Shown piece after piece: positions 37,124-45,884 of a stretch of DNA of 64,000 nucleotides (positions are counted from its first letter, which is position 1; every line of letters begins with the position of its first letter). The DNA comes from Pedobacter kyonggii (GTDB lineage: Bacteria > Bacteroidota > Bacteroidia > Sphingobacteriales > Sphingobacteriaceae), in the NCBI RefSeq assembly GCF_004310665.1, contig NZ_SIXF01000007.1, positions 124,001 to 188,000 on the forward strand. Reading direction: 5' to 3'. Below the pieces are notes generated by a model. The model saw only the letters and a list, made by a program, of their open reading frames with translations, did not search any database and was not told the DNA's origin. Position numbers and translations under genes: made by a program.

Positions 37124-37897
37124 TTAAACCCCAATCCGCTGTTCTATCTTTTTAACACATTTATAGGCCTCGGCAAGGATCACATCATTTTCAATCGCCT
37201 GATCTACATTTATAGCATTTAACATTGAAATGGTTAAACAGGCGATAATTCCATTATTCCCATTAATACCAATTGGTACCGAAAGATCGGTAACACCCGA
37301 AACAGAATCACTATTTTTGAAATACGAACCCGTTTGCTGAATATCTTCCAATGAAGTCAGAAAATCTTCTTGCTGGACTTTAGGATATTTCTTAAAAATG
37401 GAATTGTTTTTTAGTGTTGTGCTACGCTCAGCCTCGGGCATATAAGCCAGTAAAACCTTACCTGATGCAGTTAAAGGCAATGGAAACAAATTTCCTTCTT
37501 CAATAGAAAGCGCAATCGGCCCCGGACTTTTCGCATGAATAATCACCATTACCTGGTTCATGTACAAAATACTCAAGTGGCAAGATTGACGGATACTGTT
37601 TGCCAGTTCCTCTAATGGAAACTGGGCAGCTTTACGCAGCTCATCAATAGGCGAGTGCCTGTGCGAGAGGTAAAAAAGCTTTAACGATAGTCTATACTTG
37701 CCTGAAACTTCATCACGTAAAATATAGCCACGACTTTCCAGACTCATCAACATCCTGTAAATTTCGTTTGGCGTTTTCTCAATACCAATAGCAATTTCAG
37801 TTTGAGACAATGGGATAGATTGTGCTGATAAATACTCCAATATATCAAGTCCTTTATCCAAAGCAGGGGCTTGGTACTTCGATTCTTTTTCGTTCAT
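37124..37897 (-). CDS. IclR-family transcriptional regulator
   Basis: DNA-binding regulator, 257 residues, the only transcription factor in the window. The N-terminal winged helix covers about 12-75 (ALDKGLDILEYLSAQ, SQTEIAIGIEKTPNEIYRML, GYILRDEVSGKYRLS); the C-terminal effector domain includes LSILYMNQVMVIIHAKSPG and PLPLTASGKVLLAYM, typical of IclR. In Dickeya the IclR-type KdgR represses pectin catabolism in response to a ketodeoxyuronate, so an analogous role is reasonable here. It is transcribed away from the GH78 gene at 38173, with a palindrome between. The last codons (RIGV and TAA) lie in a GGGGTTTAACCCC-type repeat, so its stop codon may be repeat-derived. Confidence 0.9.
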   Translation of the reverse strand: MNEKESKYQAPALDKGLDILEYLSAQSIPLSQTEIAIGIEKTPNEIYRMLMSLESRGYILRDEVSGKYRLSLKLFYLSHRHSPIDELRKAAQFPLEELANSIRQSCHLSILYMNQVMVIIHAKSPGPIALSIEEGNLFPLPLTASGKVLLAYMPEAERSTTLKNNSIFKKYPKVQQEDFLTSLEDIQQTGSYFKNSDSVSGVTDLSVPIGINGNNGIIACLTISMLNAINVDQAIENDVILAEAYKCVKKIEQRIGV

Positions 37898-37936
37898 GCG
37901 GGTTTAAATTTGGCTGTATCGTATTTTTTACAATTT

Positions 37937-37969
37937 CAAACATACAAAATGCTTTCTTATTTATCCAAG
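37937..37969 (-). promoter_or_regulatory. Predicted promoter of the IclR gene
   Basis: On the minus strand TATGTTTG (37937-37944) is a perfect match to the Bacteroidetes TAnnTTTG box. CTTG (37966-37969) matches the upstream TTTG box at three of four bases, with 21 bases between. Predicted start of transcription is near 37930. Confidence 0.5.
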
Positions 37970-37998
37970 AGAAGATTTTGTGTAATTTAAATACGAAT

Positions 37999-38012
37999 AT
38001 ATGTTTTCATAT
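37999..38012. promoter_or_regulatory. Candidate operator palindrome between IclR and GH78 genes
   Basis: ATATG-TTTT-CATAT, a perfect 5-bp inverted repeat with a 4-base spacer. Its centre coincides with the likely upstream promoter box of the GH78 operon, the arrangement expected for repression. Short AT-rich palindromes arise by chance, so confidence is limited. Confidence 0.4.
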
Positions 38013-38034
38013 TTAAAAAAAACATTTATATTTG
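38004..38034 (+). promoter_or_regulatory. Predicted promoter of the GH78-GH43-GH2 operon
   Basis: TATATTTG at 38027-38034 matches TAnnTTTG exactly. TTTT at 38004-38007, 19 bases upstream, is a near match to TTTG. Transcription would start near 38041, leaving about 130 bases of leader before the ATG at 38173. The rest of that leader shows no feature beyond CTAACCAAAAC, similar to other leaders in this window. Confidence 0.5.
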
Positions 38035-38172
38035 AATTAGTGATCGCATTTTAAAGTTAATAAATTTATAAGGCTTAATTCTATAGAATTGAGAATTTAT
38101 TTCTGAAAAAATTTATCGCTGATGACCATTTATAAACCTAACCAAAACATCCGAAACGGTGTGCAATAGTGA

Positions 38173-40932
38173 ATGAGCAAACTTGTAATATTTTCTTGGC
38201 TTTATCTGTTAAGCATTCCGCTTTTTGCGCAAGATATTAAGGTTGCCCAATTGGATTGTGCGTATCGGAATAATCCTATTGGCATTGATGTTCTTTCGCC
38301 GGGTTTGAGCTGGAAACTGCAATCTGCTAAACACAATATCATGCAAACAAGCTATCAAATCATAGTTTCTAGCAGTTTAAGCAATTTAAATAAAAATATT
38401 GGGGATGTTTGGGACACCAAAAAAGTAAAGTCTGGCCAATCATTACAGGTTAAATATAAAGGTAAAAAGTTATTATCAGGCAAAACCTATTATTGGAAAG
38501 TCCGTGTTTGGGATAATTTCGGGAATAAATCTGCCTGGAGCGCTTCGGCCTTTTGGCAAATGGGATTGCTCAACACAGCCGATTGGAAAGGTGCAAAATG
38601 GATTGCCTACGAAAAACTGGCAGATTCTAATATAAATAGTCTGCCAACGGATGGCAAAAAAGACAAATTAATGGGCAATAACATCCTGCCAATGTTCCGC
38701 AAAGGTTTTACGGTAACCAAGACAATTAAAAAAGCCACAGCTTTTATTTCTGGTTTAGGCCATTTTGAAATGAGTTTAAACGGAGCGAAAGTTGGTGATG
38801 ACTTTTTAGCACCCGGCTGGACGAAGTATGATAAAGAGGCCTTGTACCTGACTTATGATTTAACTAAACAGCTTAAGAAAGGTGAAAATGTAATCGGAAT
38901 GATGTTGGGCAATGGTTTTTATTATATTCCTCCTGTTAAAGAAAGGTATAGAAAATTAAAAGTAGCTTATGGTTATCCGAAAATGATCTGCAGGCTGTTG
39001 ATCGAATATACAGATGGAACTTCGGCTAATGTTATCAGTAACCAAAGTTGGAAAACCGCGCCATCGCCCATAACTTTTTCAAGCATTTATGGTGGTGAAG
39101 ATTACAATGCGAACCTCGAGCAAAAAGGCTGGAATTTAGCAGGTTTTAACGATCGCAAATGGAAATCGTCGTTATTGGTTGAAGGTCCGGAATTAAATGC
39201 ACAGAAAGAAGAACCTGTAAAGATTTTCGAGAACTTTTCACCTCAAAATATTAATCCGCTTGCCAATGGCGAATGGGTTTATGATATGGAACAGAATTTA
39301 GCTGCAATTATCGAATTGAAAATCCGAGGAAAAAAAGGAGATACGGTCCGCATTACCCCAGCTGAACTATTAAAAGCTGATGGTTCGGTAACACAAAAAA
39401 ATATCGGCAGCCCATCTTATTTTACCTACATTTTAAAAGGCGATGGTTTGGAAACCTGGCGTCCTAAATTCTTTTATACAGGCTTTCGGTACCTGCAGGT
39501 TAAAGGAGCAGTTCCAAGTGGCAAAGAAAATCCATCTAACAGATCAGTAATAGAAAATTTAAAAGCTTTGCATATCCGAAATGCTGCTGAGCAGGTAGGT
39601 AAGTTTTCATCGTCTAACGAGTTGTTCAATAAAACTTTCAGCCTGATCGATTGGGCAATTAAAAGCAACATGGTGAGTGTTTTTACTGATTGCCCACATC
39701 GTGAAAAATTGGGCTGGTTAGAAGAGCTGCATTTAATGGGCAGCTCTGTACGGTACAATTACAATGCAGCGCCGCTTTTCAAAAAGGCATTGCAAGACAT
39801 GAAAAACTCGCAATTGGCTAGTGGTTTGATTCCCGAAATTGCGCCAGAATATGTAAAATTTGAATGGGGTGGCGATATGTTCCGCGATTCGCCTGAATGG
39901 GGCAGCAGTGGCATTTTAATGCCATGGTATTTATATCAGTGGTATGGCGATAAACAAGCTATGGTTGATTATTACCCGATGATGCAGCGTTACATTAATT
40001 ATTTGGGCAGCAAAGCAAATAACCATATTTTATCGCAAGGTTTAGGCGATTGGTATGATCTGGGGCCAAAACCGCCCGGCGTTTCTCAGTTAACGCCAAT
40101 GGGCGTTACAGGTACAGCCATTTATTATTATGATTTAAAAATCTTAGAAAAAACGGCCACACTTCTGGGCAAAAAGGCTGATGCAATGGCCTATGCTAAA
40201 CTTGCCCTTGAAGTGAAAAATGCTTTTAACCATAAATTCTTCGATGCAAAAAGCAAACAGTATGCAACAGGCTCTCAAACTGCAAATGCAATGGCGGTTT
40301 ATATGGAACTGGTTGAAGAAAAGCATAAAAATGCAGTAATCGAGAATTTGGTTAAAGATATCAGAGATCGTAAAAACAGTTTAACAGCAGGCGATATAGG
40401 TTATCGTTATGTGTTGCGCGTTTTAGAAGATGCCGGTAAATCGGATGTGATTTTTGATATGAACAACCGTTCGGATGTACCTGGTTATGGCATGCAGCTG
40501 GCCAAAGGCGCAACGGCTTTAACCGAATCATGGGCCGCTTTGCCAACCGTATCCAACAATCATTTTATGCTCGGGCACTTAATGGAATGGCTGTATAGTG
40601 GTGTTGGCGGCATCCGTCAGCCAGAAAATTCAGTAGCTTTTAGCCATATTAAAATCGAACCGGAAGTGGTGGGCGATTTAACCTCAGCTGATGTGTGTTA
40701 CAATTCTCCTTATGGCAAAATTTCTTGCAAATGGGAAAAAACTGATCGAACTTTTACACTGGAGGTGAATATCCCGGTAAATACAAAAGCAACAATTTAC
40801 TTTCCTGTTTTGCCAAAATATGAAATCTCCGAAGAATACAATTCAACGTTTACAGATGCAGGCATAGAAGCCGGGAAAGCTAAGGTTGCAGTAGGATCAG
40901 GATATTATAAGTTTAATTTGAAGTACAAATGA
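38173..40932 (+). CDS. GH78 alpha-L-rhamnosidase (copy 3)
   Basis: Exported rhamnosidase, 919 residues, first gene of the right block, divergent from the IclR regulator. Signal peptide ends LFAQ. N-terminal sandwich begins AQLDCAYRNNPIGIDVLSPGLSW in outline, the second sandwich GLGHFEMSLNGAKVGDDFL, and the barrel has FTDCPHREKLGWLEE (general acid region), IPEIAPEY, and KGATALTESWAAL (base region) with SNNHFMLGHLMEWLY after it. This version (TDCPHREKLGW, ALTESW) differs from copy 1 (DCPQRNERMPW, TTIWELW), so the two are different GH78 subgroups and probably cleave different linkages. Its stop overlaps the next start by four bases (ATGA), indicating translational coupling. Confidence 0.92.
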   Translation: MSKLVIFSWLYLLSIPLFAQDIKVAQLDCAYRNNPIGIDVLSPGLSWKLQSAKHNIMQTSYQIIVSSSLSNLNKNIGDVWDTKKVKSGQSLQVKYKGKKLLSGKTYYWKVRVWDNFGNKSAWSASAFWQMGLLNTADWKGAKWIAYEKLADSNINSLPTDGKKDKLMGNNILPMFRKGFTVTKTIKKATAFISGLGHFEMSLNGAKVGDDFLAPGWTKYDKEALYLTYDLTKQLKKGENVIGMMLGNGFYYIPPVKERYRKLKVAYGYPKMICRLLIEYTDGTSANVISNQSWKTAPSPITFSSIYGGEDYNANLEQKGWNLAGFNDRKWKSSLLVEGPELNAQKEEPVKIFENFSPQNINPLANGEWVYDMEQNLAAIIELKIRGKKGDTVRITPAELLKADGSVTQKNIGSPSYFTYILKGDGLETWRPKFFYTGFRYLQVKGAVPSGKENPSNRSVIENLKALHIRNAAEQVGKFSSSNELFNKTFSLIDWAIKSNMVSVFTDCPHREKLGWLEELHLMGSSVRYNYNAAPLFKKALQDMKNSQLASGLIPEIAPEYVKFEWGGDMFRDSPEWGSSGILMPWYLYQWYGDKQAMVDYYPMMQRYINYLGSKANNHILSQGLGDWYDLGPKPPGVSQLTPMGVTGTAIYYYDLKILEKTATLLGKKADAMAYAKLALEVKNAFNHKFFDAKSKQYATGSQTANAMAVYMELVEEKHKNAVIENLVKDIRDRKNSLTAGDIGYRYVLRVLEDAGKSDVIFDMNNRSDVPGYGMQLAKGATALTESWAALPTVSNNHFMLGHLMEWLYSGVGGIRQPENSVAFSHIKIEPEVVGDLTSADVCYNSPYGKISCKWEKTDRTFTLEVNIPVNTKATIYFPVLPKYEISEEYNSTFTDAGIEAGKAKVAVGSGYYKFNLKYK

Positions 40933-42041
40933 AAAAGATAATCATCGCATTTTTCCTTTTTGTAAGTGCATTAAAATTGAATGCGCAAACCACGAATCCT
41001 GTTTCAGCCGAAACCATGGAAAAGATTTATCAGGAAGTAAAAACGCCTTATAAATATGGTTTAATAATGGTTCCTGAAGATAATCAGCATAAAATGGATT
41101 GTCCAACAGTTTTCCGTAAAGGGAAGTTTTGGTACATGACCTACCTTATTTTTAGTGGTCGTGGTTACGAGACCTGGCTGGCAAAAAGTAAAGATTTATT
41201 GCATTGGGAAAATCAGGGCAAATTGATGTCGTTTGCAGATGCTGGCCATTGGGATGATAACCAAAAAGCAGGTTACAACGCTTTGTTGGATACCAAATGG
41301 GGTGGAAAGTATGGTGTAAATAAATTCGATGGCAAATATTGGATGTCATATTTCGGCGGTAAAGAAAAAGGATATGAAGTGGAACCCTTATCTATCGGAA
41401 TGGCTTATACCACAAAAGATCCATCAATGGTTCAAGAATGGAATAGGTTAGACAAACCTGTTTTAACTTCGGGTGATACAGATGTACGTTGGTGGGAAAA
41501 CCGGAACAAACTTTTTAAAAGTACAGTAATTGAAGATAAACAAAAATTAACAAGACATCGTTTTGTAATGTATTACAATGCTGTCGGCGATTCTTTGGCA
41601 AACAATAAAAAAACACGCTGGTACGAACGGATCGGCATGGCAGTTTCTGATGATATGCTTCATTGGCAGCGCTTTAATAAAAATCCTGTGGTTCATCATC
41701 CTGTTGGCATTACAGGAGATGCTGTAATCCAAAACATTAACGGAACCTGGGTAATGTTTTACTTCGGTGCTTTCTGGCAGGATAGAAAAGGTTCGTTTAA
41801 CCGCTTTGCTGCTTCAAACGACATGGTAAACTGGACCGACTGGACAGGCGATAACCTGATTGAATCATCAGAAAAATACGATGAGTTATACGCGCATAAA
41901 TCTTTCGTCCTAAAATATAAAGGCACGGTGTATCATTTTTATTGTGCGGTTAATAAACTAGATCAGCGTGGAATTGCTGTGGCTACATCGAAAGATTTGG
42001 GTAAGAGTAAAGTGAATTTTGTAAGTGAAACAAAGAATTAA
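40929..42041 (+). CDS. GH43/GH32-like five-bladed propeller glycosidase
   Basis: Exported glycosidase of 370 residues, coupled to GH78 copy 3 by an ATGA overlap. Signal peptide ends LNAQ. Propeller features: HKMDCPTVFRKGKFWYMTYL (candidate base Asp), YETWLAKSKDLLHWENQG, ERIGMAVSDDMLHWQRFNK with GITGDAVIQ, and AASNDMVNWTDW, the last two typical SxDxxxW blade repeats. The TSGDTDVRWWENRNKLFKS segment is atypical for the better-known GH43 subfamilies, so it may be a distant member of the GH43/GH32/GH130 clan. Arabinose or galactose release from pectin is inferred. The next gene starts one base after its stop. Confidence 0.65.
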   Translation: MKKIIIAFFLFVSALKLNAQTTNPVSAETMEKIYQEVKTPYKYGLIMVPEDNQHKMDCPTVFRKGKFWYMTYLIFSGRGYETWLAKSKDLLHWENQGKLMSFADAGHWDDNQKAGYNALLDTKWGGKYGVNKFDGKYWMSYFGGKEKGYEVEPLSIGMAYTTKDPSMVQEWNRLDKPVLTSGDTDVRWWENRNKLFKSTVIEDKQKLTRHRFVMYYNAVGDSLANNKKTRWYERIGMAVSDDMLHWQRFNKNPVVHHPVGITGDAVIQNINGTWVMFYFGAFWQDRKGSFNRFAASNDMVNWTDWTGDNLIESSEKYDELYAHKSFVLKYKGTVYHFYCAVNKLDQRGIAVATSKDLGKSKVNFVSETKN

Positions 42042-42042
42042 C

Positions 42043-44625
42043 ATGAAGAGGCTAGCTAATTTTAAAGTTGTAATTTTTCTGACACTGGGTTTGTGGGCAT
42101 CCCGTCATTGCGAGGCGCTGCCTGTCCCGACTTTTCGGGAAAGCAATCCTAATGCGAAAGAACAGCCAATCCATAGTAGTAAGATTGCTTCGTGCCTCGC
42201 AATGACGACCAATCGAGATAAGATTACGCCCGAACCCCGCACCAGAACCAGCTTTAACAAAGATTGGAAATTCTTTTTAGGGGACGAACCAAATGCAAAA
42301 TCCCCAGCATATAACGATCTTAAATGGAGAAAACTCACTTTACCGCACGATTGGAGCATTGAGGGGAAATTCGACGAGAAAAACCCTGCAAAACCTGAAG
42401 GTGGTGGTTTACCAACAGGCATTGGCTGGTACAGAAAAGAATTTACAGCTCCTGCCAATTTTAAGGATAGATTAATCACTATCGAATTCGATGGTGTGTA
42501 TAAAAACAGTGAAGTTTGGATCAATGGTCAATACTTGGGCAAAAGGCCTTACGGCTACAGCTCTTTTTCTTACGAGATCAGCAAATTCTTAAAAGCTGGG
42601 AAAAATATCATTGCAGTTAAGGTAGATAACTCAGCACAACCCGATTCACGTTGGTATTCAGGTTCAGGGATTTACAGAAATGTATGGCTTACATCTGCAG
42701 CAAAGGTTTCAATCAAACGCAATGGCACTTTTGTAAAAACCTTTATAATCAGTGGCGATAAAGGTCAAAGTAACGAAAGCAGAAAATTAAAACCTGGTGA
42801 AAGTATCGCTTCAGTAAATGCGGAAATCGAGGTTGAAAATAAATTCAGCACAAAAGGTGCTTATAAAATTCTAACGACCATTTTGGATGATAAAAATGTC
42901 CAACTGCAAAAAAAGGAATGGCCGCTCAATACAAGCGAAAATTCTACAACAATGGCAATAAATGGTCTTGGAATAGCTAACCCTAAACTATGGTCTGTTG
43001 ATTATCCTACAATGTACAAGTTGGTGGTAGAAATTGCACAAGCTGATGGAAAGATTATTGATCAATATACAACACCTTTTGGGGTTCGTGAATTCAATTT
43101 CGATGCAGCTAAAGGCTTTTCATTAAACGGAAAACCAATGAAAATTTTAGGCGTTTGTTTGCATCACGATTTAGGTGCCCTGGGTGCTGCCGTGAATATA
43201 AGGGCAATGGAACGTCAGCTCGAAATTATGAAAGCAATGGGGGTAAACGCCATCCGTACAGCCCATAACCCACCTGCACCTGAATTTTTAGATCTATGCG
43301 ATAAAATGGGTTTCCTGGTTATGGATGAGGCTTTCGATATGTGGGTGAAAAAGAAAACCAAAAACGACTATCACCTCGATTTTCCAGCCTGGCACAAAAG
43401 AGATCTCGAAGAAATGATTAAACGCGATCGTAACCACCCATCCGTTATCCTTTGGAGCATCGGCAACGAAATCCGCGAACAGTTTGATAGTACAGGCATC
43501 GCACTTACAAAAGAATTGGTTGGCATCGTTAAAAATTTAGATAAAACCCGGCCTGTAGTCTCTGCTTTAACAGAAACAAAAGCCGAAAAGAACTTCATCT
43601 ATCAGGCCAACGCATTAGATGTTTATGGATTAAACTACAACCATAAACTGTATAAAGATTTCCCTAAAAATTATCCTGGCGTTAAGTTTTTGGCTACAGA
43701 AACCACTTCCGCTTTAGAAACCAGAGGTTTTTATGATACTGCCGATACCATCCGTCGTTGGCCAAAAGATGGAAAAACGAAATTTACGGAGGGAAATAAC
43801 GAGTGGTCGGCATCTGCCTACGACAATGTTTCAGCCTATTGGGGTTCTACACACGAAGAAACCTGGGCAGCAGCAAAAAAATACGATCATGTTTCTGGTT
43901 TATTTGTTTGGACAGGTTTCGATTACCTGGGTGAGCCTTTACCTTATCCGTGGCCAGCAAGAAGCTCATACTTTGGAATTGTTGATCTAGCAGGTTTTCC
44001 GAAAGATTCCTATTACATGTACCAGAGCGAGTGGACAAATAAACCTGTGTTACACCTGCTGCCTCATTGGAACTGGAAACAAGGAAAATCGGTCGAAGTT
44101 TGGGCGTATTACAATAATGCTGATGAAGTAGAATTGTACCTGAATGGAAAATCACTAGGAAAAAAATCAAAACAGGGCGATGATTTACATGTGCACTGGA
44201 ATGTACCTTTTGAACCTGGAGCTTTAAAAGCAGTATCCCGTAAAAGTGGCAAAGATGTTTTAGTACGTGAAGTGAAAACCGCAAGAGATCCGGCAAAAAT
44301 TGAATTAATCGCTGATAGAAAAAACATTAAAGCTGATGGTAAGGATTTATCTTTTGTAACCGTTCGCGTTTTAGACGCTGCTGGCAGCGTAGTCCCAAAT
44401 GCAGATAATCTGGTTGATTTTCAGGTTGAAGGTGTTGGTTTTATTGCAGGTGTTGATAATGGGTTTCAGGCAAGTTTAGAACCTTTTAAAGCCAGTTACC
44501 GTAAAGCTTTCCATGGTTTATGTTTAGCCATTCTTCAATCAACAGAAAAAACCGGAACCATAAAATTAACAGCTTCATCAGCTGGTTTAGCATCATCATC
44601 AATAATTATAAAAACAGGTAAATAG
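42043..44625 (+). CDS. GH2 glycoside hydrolase with in-frame repeat insertion near the N-terminus
   Basis: Exported retaining beta-glycosidase, 860 residues, likely a beta-galactosidase. The ATG at 42043 follows the previous stop by one base. Domains: jelly roll (WRKLTLPHDWSIEG near 95-110, WYRKEFTAP, VWINGQYLGKRPYGYSSF), immunoglobulin-like domain, TIM barrel with SIGNE acid/base (E476) and candidate nucleophile E553 in ATETTSALETRG, and C-terminal sandwiches including VEVWAYYNNADEVELYLNG and a last domain near 770-860. Codons 21-55 are exactly repeat R3d (42103-42207, 105 bases): residues RHCEALPV through CLAMT. The signal peptide MKRLANFKVVIFLTLGLWAS ends where it starts, so the insert extends the mature N-terminus without disturbing the barrel. 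Confidence 0.87.
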   Translation: MKRLANFKVVIFLTLGLWASRHCEALPVPTFRESNPNAKEQPIHSSKIASCLAMTTNRDKITPEPRTRTSFNKDWKFFLGDEPNAKSPAYNDLKWRKLTLPHDWSIEGKFDEKNPAKPEGGGLPTGIGWYRKEFTAPANFKDRLITIEFDGVYKNSEVWINGQYLGKRPYGYSSFSYEISKFLKAGKNIIAVKVDNSAQPDSRWYSGSGIYRNVWLTSAAKVSIKRNGTFVKTFIISGDKGQSNESRKLKPGESIASVNAEIEVENKFSTKGAYKILTTILDDKNVQLQKKEWPLNTSENSTTMAINGLGIANPKLWSVDYPTMYKLVVEIAQADGKIIDQYTTPFGVREFNFDAAKGFSLNGKPMKILGVCLHHDLGALGAAVNIRAMERQLEIMKAMGVNAIRTAHNPPAPEFLDLCDKMGFLVMDEAFDMWVKKKTKNDYHLDFPAWHKRDLEEMIKRDRNHPSVILWSIGNEIREQFDSTGIALTKELVGIVKNLDKTRPVVSALTETKAEKNFIYQANALDVYGLNYNHKLYKDFPKNYPGVKFLATETTSALETRGFYDTADTIRRWPKDGKTKFTEGNNEWSASAYDNVSAYWGSTHEETWAAAKKYDHVSGLFVWTGFDYLGEPLPYPWPARSSYFGIVDLAGFPKDSYYMYQSEWTNKPVLHLLPHWNWKQGKSVEVWAYYNNADEVELYLNGKSLGKKSKQGDDLHVHWNVPFEPGALKAVSRKSGKDVLVREVKTARDPAKIELIADRKNIKADGKDLSFVTVRVLDAAGSVVPNADNLVDFQVEGVGFIAGVDNGFQASLEPFKASYRKAFHGLCLAILQSTEKTGTIKLTASSAGLASSSIIIKTGK
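42103..42207. repeat. Palindromic repeat, family R3 (copy d), inside a coding sequence
   Basis: CGTCATTGCGAGGCGCTGCC to GATTGCTTCGTGCCTCGCAA and TGACG. Length 105 bases, a multiple of three, starting at the first base of codon 21 and ending at the last base of codon 55 of the GH2 gene. No stop codon occurs in the used frame. Confidence 0.85.
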
Positions 44626-44640
44626 AATAAAAGAAATGAA

Positions 44641-44710
44641 TCTATCGGTTGGTGTCTCACCGACCGAAAAAATTAAAATAAGAACATGGTCGGTGGAGAC
44701 ACCAGCCATT
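44641..44710. repeat. Palindromic repeat, family R4 (copy d)
   Basis: GGTTGGTGTCTCACCGACC (44648-44666) is answered by GGTCGGTGGAGACACCAGCC (44688-44707), a long inverted repeat. It lies between the GH2 gene and the first solute-binding-like gene. Confidence 0.7.
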
Positions 44711-44723
44711 AGATAAAAATATA

Positions 44724-45884
44724 GTGGAAAAGACGATAAATTTAAAAGGAATAACCTGGAACCATAGCCGCGGACTTTTGCCGATGGTGGCTACGGCACA
44801 GCGTTTTTCTGAATTGTACCCAAATGTAAACATCACCTGGGAGAAAAGGAGTTTGCAGCAATTTGCCGATTTCTCTATCCAGGAGTTGGCAGAACGATTT
44901 GATCTGTTGGTAATCGATCATCCATGGGCAGGTTTTGCAGCGAAAACAAAATCAATCGTGCCTTTGGATCTTTATCTTTCTGAAGATTATCTAAAAGATC
45001 AGGAAGAAAATTCAGTAGGTCAATCTTATGAAAGTTATTTCTATGATGAACATCTGTGGGCTTTACCGATAGATGCGGCAACTCCTATAGCAGCTTCAAG
45101 ACCAGATTTACTTGCCGAAAAGGGTTTAGAATTACCTAAATCATTCGAAGATCTATTGGCACTTGCCGATAATGGTTTGATTGCTTTTGCAGGTATTCCC
45201 ATCGATGTTTTAATGAATTTTTATACCATTTGCTGCTCTTTGGGTGAAGATCCTTGTCAAGGTGATGAGCAGGTGGTTTCTAAGGAAATTGGTGTTAGGG
45301 CTTTGCAAATGTACCGTGAACTGGCCTCGAAAATAGATAAAGCAAACTTCGATAGAAACCCGATCCAGGTTTATGAGGCGATGACTTTAACCGATGAAAT
45401 TGCTTACTGCCCGTTTGCTTATGGGTATTCAAACTACTCGCGTAACGGTTATGCACGCAAAACCCTGCATTTCCACGATATGATTTCTTTAGATGGTAAA
45501 ACCAATCTACGTAGTACACTGGGTGGAACAGGTTTAGCCATTTCTGCTAAATGCGAAGCACTGGAGATTGCTGCAAAATATGTAGAATTTGTAGGTTCAC
45601 CCGCCTGTCAGTCTACCTTGTTTTTTGAGAGTGGTGGTCAGCCAGGGCATTTGGCCGCATGGAAAAACGAAGAAGTCAACCGCCAGAGTCAGTATTATTT
45701 TCTGAATACTTTACCGGCTTTGCAAAGAGCTTTTCTCCGTCCACGTTACCATGGTTCGATGTATTTTCAAGACCATGCAGGCGATGTGGTGCGCGATTAT
45801 TTAATAAATGGTGGAGATGAGATTCAGGTTTTATCAGCTATGAACAAATTATATCAGCAATCTAAAAGTTTAGTGTTATCATGA
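44724..45884 (+). CDS. Signal-less solute-binding-protein homologue, partner of CoA-transferase 1
   Basis: ABC-type family-1 sugar-binding protein fold, 386 residues, but without signal peptide, lipobox or any permease nearby, so probably cytoplasmic. Start is a GTG at 44724; no in-frame ATG lies closer. Fold hints: MVATAQRFSELYPNVNITWEKRS near 21-43 in outline, WALPIDAATPIAASRPDLL near 112-130, and GTGLAISAKCEALEIAAKYVEF near 268-290, the last being the usual late helix of this fold. Cysteine content and CCSLGEDPCQGDEQV are unusual. Its stop overlaps the CaiB-family gene by four bases (ATGA). The sequence is a homologue, not a close copy, of the protein at 48284. I infer a substrate-binding or scaffold role for a CoA-transfer reaction. 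Confidence 0.72.
   Translation: MEKTINLKGITWNHSRGLLPMVATAQRFSELYPNVNITWEKRSLQQFADFSIQELAERFDLLVIDHPWAGFAAKTKSIVPLDLYLSEDYLKDQEENSVGQSYESYFYDEHLWALPIDAATPIAASRPDLLAEKGLELPKSFEDLLALADNGLIAFAGIPIDVLMNFYTICCSLGEDPCQGDEQVVSKEIGVRALQMYRELASKIDKANFDRNPIQVYEAMTLTDEIAYCPFAYGYSNYSRNGYARKTLHFHDMISLDGKTNLRSTLGGTGLAISAKCEALEIAAKYVEFVGSPACQSTLFFESGGQPGHLAAWKNEEVNRQSQYYFLNTLPALQRAFLRPRYHGSMYFQDHAGDVVRDYLINGGDEIQVLSAMNKLYQQSKSLVLS

Noticed and set aside
36962-37222. 86-codon plus-strand frame in the convergent region
   Set aside because: Made of repeat sequence and the antisense of the IclR end.
42105-42524. 139-codon minus-strand frame at the 5' end of a GH2 gene
   Set aside because: Overlaps repeat R3d and the GH2 jelly roll; no family features.
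43847-44296. 149-codon minus-strand frame inside a GH2 gene
   Set aside because: Antisense shadow, no domain.
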